NCBI GenBank assembly: GCA_937775205.1 | Contig: CALKBX010000019.1 | Span: forward strand, 1-64,000 | Length of the DNA: 64,000 bases | Source of the DNA: an uncultured Verrucomicrobiae bacterium | Lineage (GTDB): Bacteria; Verrucomicrobiota; Verrucomicrobiia; Limisphaerales; UBA1100 | Direction: 5' to 3' | Part shown: positions 9,953 to 19,722 of the stretch, in pieces | How positions within the stretch are numbered: the stretch's first letter is position 1 | Layout of the letters: the number at the start of each line of letters is the position of its first letter | Position numbers and translations under genes: made by a program | Notes under the pieces: model-generated | What the model saw: the letters and a program-made list of their open reading frames with translations, nothing else | Databases searched by the model: none | Told to the model about the DNA's origin: nothing

Positions 9953-10360
9953 CTAGTAACCCCCATCGCCCGGGCTAGGGCCGCGCTGGATGAGTTCGAT
10001 CTCGTAGCCCTCGGGCGCGTCGATAAAGGCGAAGCCGCCGCCGTCTTCCTTGAGATGCGGGCCGTCGGAATACTCGATGCCATGCGATTGGATGTGTTTT
10101 TCAAACGCCTCCAAGCTGTCGACGAGAAAGGCAAGGTGGGTGAGATCTTCCTGTACTTGCACGCCGCCGCTACTCGGGTACGAGCACAGCTCGATTTCCT
10201 CGGCGCTATTGGGCGTGGCGAGAAAAACGAGCGTGGAGCCGCGCGGCGAGGTGTGCCGACGCGTCTCGGTGAGCCCGAGAATTTCTGTGTAAAACTTCAC
10301 CGAGCGATCGAGGTCATCTACGCGGTAACGGGTGTGCAGCAGTTGGGTCACAATCGGCAT
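9953..10360 (-). CDS. gloA: VOC-family protein, lactoylglutathione lyase-like
   Basis: The 135-aa protein is a two-module glyoxalase fold. HTRYRVDDLDRSVKFYTEIL opens module 1 and DLTHLAFLVDSLEAFEKH opens module 2. The likely metal ligands are the His near residue 9, the Glu in the AEEIEL segment, the His of THLAF and the Glu of GYEIELIQR. Glyoxalase I removes methylglyoxal as the glutathione hemithioacetal. The size and motif set fit GloA, but the VOC superfamily is broad, so the substrate is less certain than the fold. It heads the reverse operon with folP, cdaA and glmM. Confidence 0.8.
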   Translation of the reverse strand: MPIVTQLLHTRYRVDDLDRSVKFYTEILGLTETRRHTSPRGSTLVFLATPNSAEEIELCSYPSSGGVQVQEDLTHLAFLVDSLEAFEKHIQSHGIEYSDGPHLKEDGGGFAFIDAPEGYEIELIQRGPSPGDGGY

Positions 10361-10444
10361 GGGCGGAGCATCGCAGGAACGGGGAGCGGATGCCAGCCTT
10401 TGCGCTTGCCACGGCGCGCGGGTCGAGGGAGATTGGCGGCTCCG

Positions 10445-12430
10445 ATGAGACTTTTTTTTGCACTGATGATTTCCGCCATCCCGGGGTTGGGCGCGACGCC
10501 CACCAATATTGTCACACGCGGTATGCCGGCGCTTTCCGCCGAACGTGCTGCCAAGCTCGCGCCTTATTTAAAAGTGCGGCCGCTGCGGTTTCAGGATTGG
10601 CATCCCACCGCGCACGCGATGCTCATCACCCGCCGCCCCGCCCGCGGGCAAGTCACCCAGCTGCACGAGGTCAACAAACCGCAAGGCAAGCCGGTGGCTT
10701 TGACCAATGGCACCGAGCCGGTGCGGTCGGCAAAGTATCATCCGAAGGATGGAAACCGCATTTTGTTTTTGCGGAATGTGGGGGCGGGCGGCAGCGAAAC
10801 ATATCAGGTCTTCCATCTCGATGTGGCCGAGAAAAAAACCACGATGGTCACCGACGGCAAACACCGGCACACCGGCGCGCACTGGTCGCCCGAGGGCCGG
10901 CGCATCGCCTATTTTTCGCCGAAACGCAACGGGCGCGACAATGATTTATACACGATGGATCCCACGAAGCCCGCCAGCGAAAAGCTGCTGGCCAAGCTGA
11001 CCGGCGGCGGGTGGTGGATTTCCGATTGGTCTCCCGATGGGCGGTTACTTTTGGTCATTGAATACCTCTCAATCAATCACAGTAAAATCCACATCATCGA
11101 CGCGGCCACCGGCGAGCGCTCGTTATTTTCGCCCGAGACCAAAGCCAACGTGAGCCACGGCCGCGCGCGGTTCGATCCGCTCATGCGCGCGGTGTATTAC
11201 ACTTGCGACGAGTCCTTTGATTTTCAACACATCGTGCGCGTGGATTTCAAGGACGGCCGCCGCACGCGGTTGCTCACGGAAACTCGCTGGGACGTGGAGG
11301 ACTTGGAAATTTCCGGAGACGGCAAAACGCTGGCGGTGGTGCACAACGAAAGTGGCGTGAGCCGATTGCAACTGGTGGATGTGAAAACGCAGCGCCTGCT
11401 GTACGCACCCAAGTTGAATTCAGGAGTCATCCACTCAATCGCTTGGCGACCGGACGGATTGCTGGCGTTTGACCACGAGTGGGCACATTCGCCCGGCGAG
11501 GTGCACGTGCTCGATCTAGCGCCGGTGAGCAGCGTGCGTTGGCAATCGGCGGGGCTTGACGGGCTGGATCCTTCCAAGCTGCCCATCCCGGTGCGAAGTA
11601 CGTTCACTAGCCGCGACGGCACTAAATTTGACGCGTGGTTTTATTATCCCGGAAATTATTTTGATAAAGGCCGGCATACCCAGTTTTCACGATTGGTCGT
11701 AACCGGCGGACTACCGGCGGTGATCTCTTATCACGGCGGGCCCGAGAGCCAGTTTCGTCCGCGCTTTATGGGCGCGTACAATTATTTGCCCGGCGAAATG
11801 AACGTCGTGCTCGTGTGCCCCAACGTGCGTGGCTCGCGCGGGTACGGTAAAAAATTCCTCGCCGCCGACAACGGCGCGAAGCGTGTGGGCGTGATGCTGG
11901 ACGTCGAAACCCTCCGCAACGGCCTCAACGAAATGCCCAACATCGACGGCAATCGGCTCGCCGTGATGGGCGGCAGCTATGGCGGTTATATGGCGTTGGC
12001 CTCGCTCACGCATATGCCGGGCTTTTTCAAGTGCGGCATCGATCGCGTGGGAATTTCGAGCTTCGTCACGTTCTTGAAAAACACCAGCGACTATCGGCGC
12101 GATCTTCGCCGCGCGGAATACGGCGACGAGCGTGATCCCAAAATGCGCAAAGTGCTCGAGGAAATTTCCCCGCTCAACCAAATGCAAAGGCAAATGAAAG
12201 AACCGGATTTCCAATTCAGTCCGCTGCTCATCGTGCAGGGCGCGAATGACCCGCGCGTGCCCGCCAGCGAAAGCGCCCAAATGGAAGCCGCCTTGCGCGC
12301 CAAGGGCCAAACGGTTTGGTACCTGCTCGCCAAGGACGAAGGCCACGGCTTTCGCAAAAAGGTCAATCGCGACTACCAGCACCTCGCCACGATGGAATTT
12401 TTCCGAAAGCATTTGCTCGGCAAAGATTAG
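10445..12430 (+). CDS. S9 family peptidase (prolyl oligopeptidase type), exported
   Basis: The 661-aa protein starts at ATG 10445 with a signal peptide (MRLFFALMISAIPGLGA). A much longer open frame extends back to 9098, but it runs opposite folP and gloA and is discounted. Residues about 60-370 form TolB/DPP-like propeller blades (HWSPEGRRIAYFSPKRNG, ISDWSPDGRLL). The C-terminal alpha/beta hydrolase has the nucleophile in GGSYGGYMAL (about 508), the Asp in VQGANDPRVP (about 598) and the His in KDEGHGF (about 633). Probably a periplasmic or secreted oligopeptidase or dipeptidyl peptidase; exact specificity is unknown. Confidence 0.9.
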   Translation: MRLFFALMISAIPGLGATPTNIVTRGMPALSAERAAKLAPYLKVRPLRFQDWHPTAHAMLITRRPARGQVTQLHEVNKPQGKPVALTNGTEPVRSAKYHPKDGNRILFLRNVGAGGSETYQVFHLDVAEKKTTMVTDGKHRHTGAHWSPEGRRIAYFSPKRNGRDNDLYTMDPTKPASEKLLAKLTGGGWWISDWSPDGRLLLVIEYLSINHSKIHIIDAATGERSLFSPETKANVSHGRARFDPLMRAVYYTCDESFDFQHIVRVDFKDGRRTRLLTETRWDVEDLEISGDGKTLAVVHNESGVSRLQLVDVKTQRLLYAPKLNSGVIHSIAWRPDGLLAFDHEWAHSPGEVHVLDLAPVSSVRWQSAGLDGLDPSKLPIPVRSTFTSRDGTKFDAWFYYPGNYFDKGRHTQFSRLVVTGGLPAVISYHGGPESQFRPRFMGAYNYLPGEMNVVLVCPNVRGSRGYGKKFLAADNGAKRVGVMLDVETLRNGLNEMPNIDGNRLAVMGGSYGGYMALASLTHMPGFFKCGIDRVGISSFVTFLKNTSDYRRDLRRAEYGDERDPKMRKVLEEISPLNQMQRQMKEPDFQFSPLLIVQGANDPRVPASESAQMEAALRAKGQTVWYLLAKDEGHGFRKKVNRDYQHLATMEFFRKHLLGKD

Positions 12431-12451
12431 CCCTTCGCGTACAACGCGCCG

Positions 12452-13540
12452 ATGAAACGCGCGCGCCATTTTGCCAGCGACAATAATTCCGGCATCTGCC
12501 CCGAAGCTTGGGCCGCGCTGGAGGAAGCCAACCACGGCCACACCCCCGGCTACGGCGAGGATCCGTGGACCCGCAAGGCGGCCAATCTCATCCGCGATTT
12601 GTTTGAAACCAAATGCGAAGTGTATTTTGTGTTCAACGGCACGGCGGCGAATTCGCTTGCGCTGGCGTCCACCTGCCAAAGTTATCACAGCATCCTCTGC
12701 CACGAATTCGCCCACGTGGAAAACGACGAGTGCGGCGCGCCGGAGTTTTTTTCCAACGGCACCAAAGTGCAGCTTTTGCCCGGCAAACAAGGACGCCTCA
12801 CGCCCGCGGGCATCGAGCACGCAGTGCTCAAGCGCACGGATTTGCATTACCCCAAGCCGCGCGCCGTCACCGTCACGCAGGCCACCGAGCTGGGCACGGT
12901 GTACACGCCCGACCACCTCAAGGCCATTCGCAAGGCGGCGAAGAAGCACGATCTAAAAATTCATATGGACGGCGCGCGCTTCGCCAACGCCGTCGCGCAG
13001 CTCGGCGTGAAGCCGAAAGACATCACGTGGAAAGCCGGCGTGGACATCCTCAGCCTCGGCGCGACCAAGAACGGCACGCCGGTGGGCGATGCAGTGGTTT
13101 TTTTTAATCGCGACCTCGCGCACGAATTTGAATGGCGCTGTAAACAAGCCGGCCAGCTCGCCTCCAAAATGCGTTATATCGCCGCGCCGTGGGTGCATTT
13201 GTTGCGCGACGGCGCGTGGCTGCGGCACGCCGCGCACGCCAACCAAATGGCCGCACGCCTCGCGCGCGCGTTGAAAAAAATCAAGGGCGTCGAACTGCTG
13301 ATGCCGCGCCAAGCCAACGGCGTGTTTGTGGAATTGCCGTTGCCGGTGATTGACGCGCTGCACGCGCGCGGTTGGCATTTTTATACCTTCATCGGCGCAG
13401 GCGGCGCGCGCCTAATGTGCTCGTGGGACACCACGCAGGAAGATGTGGACGACTTCGCCACTGACTTGGCCAAAATGATGGCCAACCGCAAAAACCTGCA
13501 ATCAAAACCCGCCAAAGGTCAGGGGCGGAAACCGCATTAG
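12452..13540 (+). CDS. ltaE: Low-specificity L-threonine aldolase-like PLP enzyme
   Basis: The 362-aa fold-type I PLP protein begins with FASDNNSGICPEAWAALEEA and contains GEDPWTRKAANL, typical of threonine aldolases. The Asp that holds the pyridine nitrogen is in IHMDGARFANA, and the Schiff-base Lys is in LSLGATKNG. The reaction is cleavage of L-threonine or allo-threonine to glycine and acetaldehyde. It follows the S9 peptidase by 21 nt and ends 10 nt before a convergent gene. Function at family level is firm; beta-hydroxy amino acid preference is not determined. Confidence 0.9.
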   Translation: MKRARHFASDNNSGICPEAWAALEEANHGHTPGYGEDPWTRKAANLIRDLFETKCEVYFVFNGTAANSLALASTCQSYHSILCHEFAHVENDECGAPEFFSNGTKVQLLPGKQGRLTPAGIEHAVLKRTDLHYPKPRAVTVTQATELGTVYTPDHLKAIRKAAKKHDLKIHMDGARFANAVAQLGVKPKDITWKAGVDILSLGATKNGTPVGDAVVFFNRDLAHEFEWRCKQAGQLASKMRYIAAPWVHLLRDGAWLRHAAHANQMAARLARALKKIKGVELLMPRQANGVFVELPLPVIDALHARGWHFYTFIGAGGARLMCSWDTTQEDVDDFATDLAKMMANRKNLQSKPAKGQGRKPH

Positions 13541-13550
13541 CGCCAAAGTG

Positions 13551-15944
13551 CTACCGGCGCGTCTTCGGTTTGCCAAATAACATTCCGTAAACCTCGCGCG
13601 GGGTGCGGCGTTCGCCCTTGCGTTCGTCGAACCACGGCGTGCCGCCGAGGAAGACGCGTCCGGCGGGAATTTTCATGCCGCCTTTCACCCACTCTTCAAA
13701 CGTGGGTTGGTCGATCTGCGGTTTGCCGCCCGCTTTGGCTTTATCGGCATCCATATTTTTTTGAATCCATCTTGCCAGCGTGCCGCTGCCTCGTCCGTAG
13801 CCGCCGGGGAAGGGGCGCAGGTCGCGGGTTTGAATGCGCGGCGGCGCGCCCCAATGCGCGGGGAATGCCTTGCCGTTGGGGGAGCGATAAATTTTTTGCG
13901 GCGGCTTGGGTGCGCCCGCTTTTAATCCGGCCAATTGACTGGCCACGAGGATGAACCGGTTGGCGGCTTCATTCGGGCCGGCGTTGGGTTCGCCTTTGGG
14001 CAGCTTGCTGCCGGTGGGCAGGGTGAACACGGATTGGTGATCGCCGCAGGTGAGGGTGATGACGTGCGGATTCGCGCCGTGAAATTTTCCCATCCGCGCG
14101 GGGAGCTTTTGCACGTTGGCAGTTTTCAATGTCTCGGCCAGCGATTTGATTTGGGCGGCGGAGAGCTGGCCGCGCTGCGAGGCGGGGCGCACGTTTTGGT
14201 TGATGAACTGGCTGCGCGTCCACGAGCCATCCGTGTTCACGGTGGTAATCCAGCCAGTAAAACCAACCACGCCACCTTGCGCGTCCTTGAGCGTAACCTT
14301 CGCGGGCAACGCACCCGCGGCCACGGGCTTGGCTCCGCCGGCTTTCAAGTCGGCCAATTCTTTTTCAAGCTTGGCCAACTTGGCTTGGAATTTGATCAAG
14401 CCCTCGCGCGAGAAGCGCGCGCGTCGGGCGAAGTCTTTCATCTTCGCAATTTCCTGTTCCAGCTCGGCGATGCGCGCGGCGTTGTTGCCGGCGGGTTGCG
14501 GCTTGAACCGGCCATCCTGAGTCACTGCGATATTGATCTTTACCGTGTTGGCCGGAGCGATCTTTTCCCAAACCCGTTTGTAATGGAGAATGATTGTGCT
14601 TTTGCCAAGCTTGGTCGCCTGAAAAGTGGCTGTGGACATACCACCCGCTCCGAGCACGCCCGGGCGACCGCCAGCTTGATGGGTGATTTTGCCGTTCAAT
14701 TTTACCCCGTTCGATTTCGTGGCGTTGTTCCAGGTGAACCCAGTGGTGAGATTGCCGCGCAGTTTCACGCGCACAACACTGCCGAGCTTGACGGTGATGG
14801 TTCCGCCATTCTCGGCCAAGCCAAGATGCAGTTGATGCGCCTCGGTACGGCACAGGGCACAGTCGCCAGCGAGTTGCTCGCGATTGGGTGTGTGTGCGGG
14901 ACGGCCCACGTTGCGCGGTGGCGGACGCACTTGACCCGTTTCGGGGTTAGCCACGGATTTACCGAGTGTGATTTTGGAAATGACCAAGCCCTTGCGCGGG
15001 GCGTCATCAGCGATGGTTCGGTCCATGATATAACAGGAGATAAGCAACCCCTGTTTGTCGGAACGAACGTGGCGGCGCTCGAAATGGCGCAGACGTTTTT
15101 TGGCGGTTTCCAAGGCCATCACGTAAAGTTCATCAAGTGTCTTGGCCGGGGCGCCTCGTTTGTTGTTGCCGATGGCTTTTCCCTGTTCCACCCAACTCGT
15201 GCCTTCAGCTTTCTGCGGGGCCTGCAAACCGGGGCGGGGTGGCGCAACGGGACGCCGGCGATTGAATGTGCGATAGCGGCGTTCGGTTACCTTGTTATTG
15301 CCCACCACAATTGTGGTTTCGTGACCAAACCCAACCCAGCTCTCAAAGCCAATCTTATAGCTGTAATTGCCCTTGCACTTGGCCTTGGCTACTTCCCATG
15401 CCTTTATCCCTGCCTGTACCTTGGCCAAATCCGCCTTGGCATTCTTATTGGCTTCTGCAGCTGGATCGAATGGTGGGGCAACCGGGTCCGGAGGAGCTAC
15501 CTCGGGCTTGAGTAACGGATTAAAACCCGGTGTCAGGACCGGAGGGGCAGGAATCCCGTTCCTGGCGTCATTAGCTAGTTTTTTTTGGATCCACGAAGCC
15601 AAAGTGCTGCTGCCGGCTCCATAGCCTCCGGGTAGCGCGCGCAGATCTTTGGTCTGGCGGAGCGGTGGATTCCCCCAATGTTTGGGGTAAGGCTTGCGTC
15701 CCGCGGGCGGAGCGGCGATGGGCTTGGCCACCACCGGTTTTTCGCAATGGGCACATTGGTCGGTTTTGGCGCTGCATTGTTTGCAGAGCTTGAACGCGCC
15801 GCTGCTAGTGTGGTTTTCGCATTTCGAGCATTTGCCAATGCTGGAGATAAACGCCAGTTTGTTGCACTTGGGACAAAGATCGGCCCAAGCGTTGAGGGTA
15901 AACACCGCCAGTGCGACGGCTAGGAGCAGGTTAGTTTTTTTCAT
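13551..15944 (-). CDS. Secreted multidomain protein with zinc ribbons and chagasin-like (I42) inhibitor domain
   Basis: About 797 aa from the ATG at 15944. Order: signal peptide (TNLLLAVALAVFTLNAWA); two CxxC zinc ribbons (about 25-68: CPKC, CSKC, CKQC, CAHC); a module HWGNPPLRQTKDLRALPGGY ending in WIQKK (about 88-122); a Pro-rich linker; a domain around NYSYKIGFESWVGFG (about 185-310, possibly DUF6174-like); a chagasin-like domain (about 375-490) with GNLTTGFTW, LGAGGMSTATF and HYKRVWE, matching the NPTTGY, GxGG and RPWE loops of I42 cysteine-protease inhibitors; a coiled coil; an unassigned domain (about 550-685); and a second HWGAPPRIQTRDLRPFPGGY module. It overlaps the VIT/VWA gene by 14 nt, so both are probably made together. 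The overall role is unknown. Confidence 0.75.
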   Translation of the reverse strand: MKKTNLLLAVALAVFTLNAWADLCPKCNKLAFISSIGKCSKCENHTSSGAFKLCKQCSAKTDQCAHCEKPVVAKPIAAPPAGRKPYPKHWGNPPLRQTKDLRALPGGYGAGSSTLASWIQKKLANDARNGIPAPPVLTPGFNPLLKPEVAPPDPVAPPFDPAAEANKNAKADLAKVQAGIKAWEVAKAKCKGNYSYKIGFESWVGFGHETTIVVGNNKVTERRYRTFNRRRPVAPPRPGLQAPQKAEGTSWVEQGKAIGNNKRGAPAKTLDELYVMALETAKKRLRHFERRHVRSDKQGLLISCYIMDRTIADDAPRKGLVISKITLGKSVANPETGQVRPPPRNVGRPAHTPNREQLAGDCALCRTEAHQLHLGLAENGGTITVKLGSVVRVKLRGNLTTGFTWNNATKSNGVKLNGKITHQAGGRPGVLGAGGMSTATFQATKLGKSTIILHYKRVWEKIAPANTVKINIAVTQDGRFKPQPAGNNAARIAELEQEIAKMKDFARRARFSREGLIKFQAKLAKLEKELADLKAGGAKPVAAGALPAKVTLKDAQGGVVGFTGWITTVNTDGSWTRSQFINQNVRPASQRGQLSAAQIKSLAETLKTANVQKLPARMGKFHGANPHVITLTCGDHQSVFTLPTGSKLPKGEPNAGPNEAANRFILVASQLAGLKAGAPKPPQKIYRSPNGKAFPAHWGAPPRIQTRDLRPFPGGYGRGSGTLARWIQKNMDADKAKAGGKPQIDQPTFEEWVKGGMKIPAGRVFLGGTPWFDERKGERRTPREVYGMLFGKPKTRR

Positions 15945-18328
15945 TTTTGGTGTCTTCAAAGATGTCGTAAATGGTTCCGTTCAAAACAAACTGCACGTTG
16001 CGGCCCAGCGCCAGCCATTGGGCGGCCTTGGGTTCCTTGACGAGCAGCGCGAAGTAGGCGTCGCTGTTGAACTCGACGCGCGTGCGCTTGGCCTTGGCGA
16101 CCTCGGCGGTTTGCACGGTGCTGTCGATCCAATAGCGTTCGTTCTGCGTGAAGTTTTTGCCGGCGGCATACCGCATCGGCTGTGACACGGTGCGAGTTCG
16201 GCCGGTTTGGCCGTTGGCGTCCTTGCGTCCGGGCGCAAACAACTGTGCGCCTCCACCGCCAAGGGCAGGTGCACTGGCGGCAGGGATTCCTCCGGCGCTG
16301 CCTTCGCCGCGGAAACCAAAGTTGGCCTGTTGCGCTTCGCGGTTGCTTTGGGCGCTGGCTGCGTAGCTTTTGGCTTCTTTTAATAATTTATTGGCACGGG
16401 CACTGCCGACGGCTTGGTCGCCGCTCTTGTCCGCCTTAAATGCATCGTACTGAGCCTTCGCTTGCGCGAGCACTTGGCGGTCGGCTTCGAAGTTGCGTAG
16501 CGTGCGCTGGGCGACAGGTACGCCGCGTTGTTTTTCGTCCTCTATGATGAGGTACGCGGTGTACGGAGTCACGATGCCGTATTGGCGCGCGAGTTGGGTG
16601 ACCTCTTCCTTGATTTCTTTGTTCTCACCGTGCAGCCGGATTTCATCGAGCAAATATCCGACCCGCCGTGTGGCCCAAAGGCGCGGGATGAACGAATGAT
16701 CCGCCTTGGCGGGAAAGGTGATGGGAAATTCAAATTGCATTTTCTTGCCGGCCAACGTGCCTTCGAGCAGCACGTCGCCTTTGCCTTTGCCTTTGTAACG
16801 ACCAACGAGCACGAGCTCTTCGCCCTTAAACAAATCGGGCAGCGGGTTGGGGTACAGCTTGCTCACGCGAATGCCCTCGGGGAATTTCAGCTTCGGATTG
16901 GCCAGCACGGGCTCTTTGATTTTTGTATAAAAACTGGAGACCTTCACCTCGATGTCTTCGTTGGGTGTGACGTAGGTGGAACTGGCGCGGGTTTCCTCGG
17001 TAATTTTATCGAGCAAATGCGCGTTCACATCCGTGCCGATGCCGAAGCAAAACACGCGGGTCTTGCCGGCGGCATTCCCGACATTCTTCACGATTTGGCC
17101 TTCGCCGGTGATGCCGATGGTGGGACGGCCATCGGTGAGGAAAATCACAAGGAACGGCCGTTCGCTTTTCTCCGGCTTGAGGTCAAGGGCCTCGGTGAGG
17201 GCGGCGTTGATGGCCGTGCCGCCGATGGGCTTGAGGTCGCGGATGAAATCCAGCGCTTGTTTGCGATTGCCGGAGCTGGCTTTTTTGAGGCCGCCAAAGA
17301 GCGACTCCGTCTCGGTGGAGAAAGCGCACCACCTCGAAGCGATCGCCGTCATTGAGATTCGCCACGCAAAACTGAAATGCCTTCTTCGCCTGCTCCAGTT
17401 TGTTGCCGGCCATCGAGCCGGAAGTGTCGATGACGAACGCGATGTCCTTTTCTGTCACCTTACCTTTGGCGGCATCCACGCCCGGCGCGGCGAGCATCAG
17501 GAAGTAGCCCTCATTGCCTTCGCGATGGGCGATGATGTTCACGTTGATGTCTTTTTGCTTGGGCGAATAGTAGAGCGTGAAGTTGCTGTTGGGCCGCACG
17601 CCTTTGCCTTCGAAGCCGATGGCCGCTTTTTTGGAGCCGGTGCGTTTTACTTCCACATCGTGCGTGGGCGAGTAAATGGCCTTCACGGGTACTTTGGAAT
17701 TCAACTGCACGTTGATGGAAAGATTCTGAATCGGTTTGGCAGAATACTTGGCGGTGCTCAGCGGAAAAGTGTAGCCCACGAGGCCGGCGTCATTTTTCAA
17801 AACCTGATTGTAAGTGAGTTTGATTCGCTTGGTGCCGTGCGCGTCGAAGGGGAAAATCCGCACTTTAAATAAATCCTGCTCCACGAATTCCAGCAGCGCG
17901 GGGTCTTTCATCGAGCGCACGATGTCCGTGTAAATCTTGCGCGCCTTTTTGGCATCGAGCAATTCGGCCTTCTGCAGTTTGCCGTTGATCTCCATTTGAA
18001 ATTTCTCAATCGCCGCGCCCTTGGGCACCGGAAACAAAAACGTGCCTTCCTGTCGTCGTGGATTGGGGTTGTAAAAAACCTGCTCCACCGTGGTGTGGGC
18101 CACTTGGTTTTCGATCTTCACATCCACCTTTTGTGACCGCAACTCCAACGGTGCAAACACCGGATGCGGAATCGGCCGAGGCCAGGGGCGGGGCGGCTTA
18201 ATAATCGGCGGATGCGGATGTGGCAAAATGCGCACATCGTGACAGACAATCAACCCGCCTGCATGGGATTGGAAAGAAGGTGCCAAGGCCACAAAGGCCA
18301 ACAAGGAAACAAATAGCATTTTTCTCAT
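15931..18328 (-). CDS. VIT and VWA domain protein, exported (frameshifted near 17320)
   Basis: Two overlapping open frames form one gene of about 798 codons with a single extra base near 17319-17323: the first frame ends after NLNDGDRFEVVRF and the second continues at STETESLFGG. A signal peptide (MRKMLFVSLLAFVALAPSFQS) is followed by a Pro/His-rich segment, a VIT domain (about 70-230, VEQVFYNPNPRRQEGTFLFP), then a VWA domain with the MIDAS motif DTSGSM and IFLTDGRPT, and a helical Gln/Ala-rich tail. The layout resembles inter-alpha-trypsin-inhibitor heavy-chain-like bacterial proteins, which are exported and possibly adhesive. The 3' end overlaps the inhibitor-like gene. The break is most likely a sequence error. 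Confidence 0.85.
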
Positions 18329-18428
18329 GAGTAATAGACGTTTCAAGAGGTCAAAATACTCCCTTTTCCTGCGGTGTCACGCCTTTTGGTTGCTTGACCC
18401 TATCCACTTGTCGCCACATCCTCTCCGG

Positions 18429-19712
18429 ATGCTCAAGTACATCCTTTTGGCCATCAGCTTGTTGACCATTTCCCTATCCGCGGCTGAATTTAAAATCCAC
18501 ACATGGAAAAAGCATCACATCACTCCGCATTTCTGGTCTGAGGGCGGGCACTTTGGGGATTTCAATCATGACGGCAAAGGCGATGTCGTTGTCGGTCCCT
18601 ACTGGTATGCCGGGCCGGACTTCAAGAAGCGCCACACCATTTATTCTGATAAAGACACCTTCGAGACCGCCAAGGACGGCGAGAAGGTCAAGGTGCCAGG
18701 GTTCAAGGGCGAGTTGAGCGGCACCAATGGTTACTCCAACAACTTCCTCACTTACACCTACGACTTCAATTCCGACGGCTGGAAGGATGTGCTCGTGTTC
18801 GGCTGGCCCGGCAAGGAAACCATTTGGTACGAGAACCCGAAAAACAAATCCGGCCTCTGGAAAGCCAATGTCATTTTCAAGGTCACCGACGGCGAATCGC
18901 CGCGGCTGGAGGATGTCACCGGCGACGGCAAGCCCGAGCTGCTCGCCTTCCAGGGCGGCCACCTTGGCTATGGCGAGGCGGACTGGTCTGACCCCGCCAA
19001 GGAATGGAAATTTGTCTCCATCTCCACCAAGGGCAAGTGGCAGCGCTACTCCCACGGCTATGGCGCGGGCGATGTGAATGGCGATGGCCGTAAGGATATT
19101 TTGGAAGCGGCCGGCTGGTGGGAGCAGCCCAAGAAAGTCGACGGCACCACCCCGTGGAAATTTCATGCGGCTCCCTTTGGGGCGGGTGGCGCGCAGATGT
19201 ACACTTATGATGTTGATGGTGACGGCGATAACGACGTCATCACCAGTCTCGCCGCGCACGGCTATGGCCTTGCATGGATCGAACAAACCGCCCCCGGCAA
19301 GTGGAAACAAAACACCATCATCAATAGCAAGCCTGAGGAGAGCCCCTTCGGTGTGAAGTTCAGTCAGTTGCACGCCATTGACCTGGCCGATATTGATGGC
19401 GATGGCCTGCTCGACATCATCACCGGCAAACGCTTCTGGGCCCATGGCCCCAAGGGGGATCAGGAACCGGGCGCGCCGGCGGTGCTCTATTGGTTTGAGC
19501 TCACCCGAAAGGGCGGCAAGGCCGAATACATCCCGCACCAGATTGATGACAATTCAGGCGTGGGCACACAGGTGGCCGCAGGCGATGTGAATGGGGACGG
19601 GCTTCTTGATATCGTGGTGGGCAACAAGAAAGGCGCCTTCGTTCATCTGCACTCGGTCAAGAAGGTCAGCAAAAAGAAGTGGCAGGCGGCGCAGCCCAAG
19701 CGGATTCATTAA
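18429..19712 (+). CDS. FG-GAP/VCBS repeat beta-propeller protein, exported
   Basis: The 427-aa protein begins MLKYILLAISLLTISLSAAE, a signal peptide. The mature part repeats Ca-binding blades of the type FGDFNHDGKGDVVVGPYWYA, DFNSDGWKDVLVFGWP, DVTGDGKPELLAF, DVNGDGRKDILEAAGWWEQP, DVDGDGDNDVITS, DIDGDGLLDIITG and DVNGDGLLDIVVG. These are integrin-like FG-GAP repeats, common in secreted planctomycetal and verrucomicrobial proteins and often near sulfatases. An upstream in-frame codon exists at 18327 but would put a charged stretch before the signal peptide. AAGGAG overlapping its stop serves the next gene, so it probably starts the 18.4-24.7 kb cluster. Confidence 0.88.
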   Translation: MLKYILLAISLLTISLSAAEFKIHTWKKHHITPHFWSEGGHFGDFNHDGKGDVVVGPYWYAGPDFKKRHTIYSDKDTFETAKDGEKVKVPGFKGELSGTNGYSNNFLTYTYDFNSDGWKDVLVFGWPGKETIWYENPKNKSGLWKANVIFKVTDGESPRLEDVTGDGKPELLAFQGGHLGYGEADWSDPAKEWKFVSISTKGKWQRYSHGYGAGDVNGDGRKDILEAAGWWEQPKKVDGTTPWKFHAAPFGAGGAQMYTYDVDGDGDNDVITSLAAHGYGLAWIEQTAPGKWKQNTIINSKPEESPFGVKFSQLHAIDLADIDGDGLLDIITGKRFWAHGPKGDQEPGAPAVLYWFELTRKGGKAEYIPHQIDDNSGVGTQVAAGDVNGDGLLDIVVGNKKGAFVHLHSVKKVSKKKWQAAQPKRIH

Positions 19713-19722
19713 GGAGTAATCA

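Noticed and set aside
9098-10444. Long in-frame extension upstream of the S9 peptidase
   Set aside because: It runs antiparallel to folP and the VOC gene, has no domain, and a good signal peptide begins at 10445.
13935-15515. Plus-strand ORF of 526 codons opposite the inhibitor-like gene
   Set aside because: Composition is that of an antisense shadow, and the opposite strand has recognisable domains.
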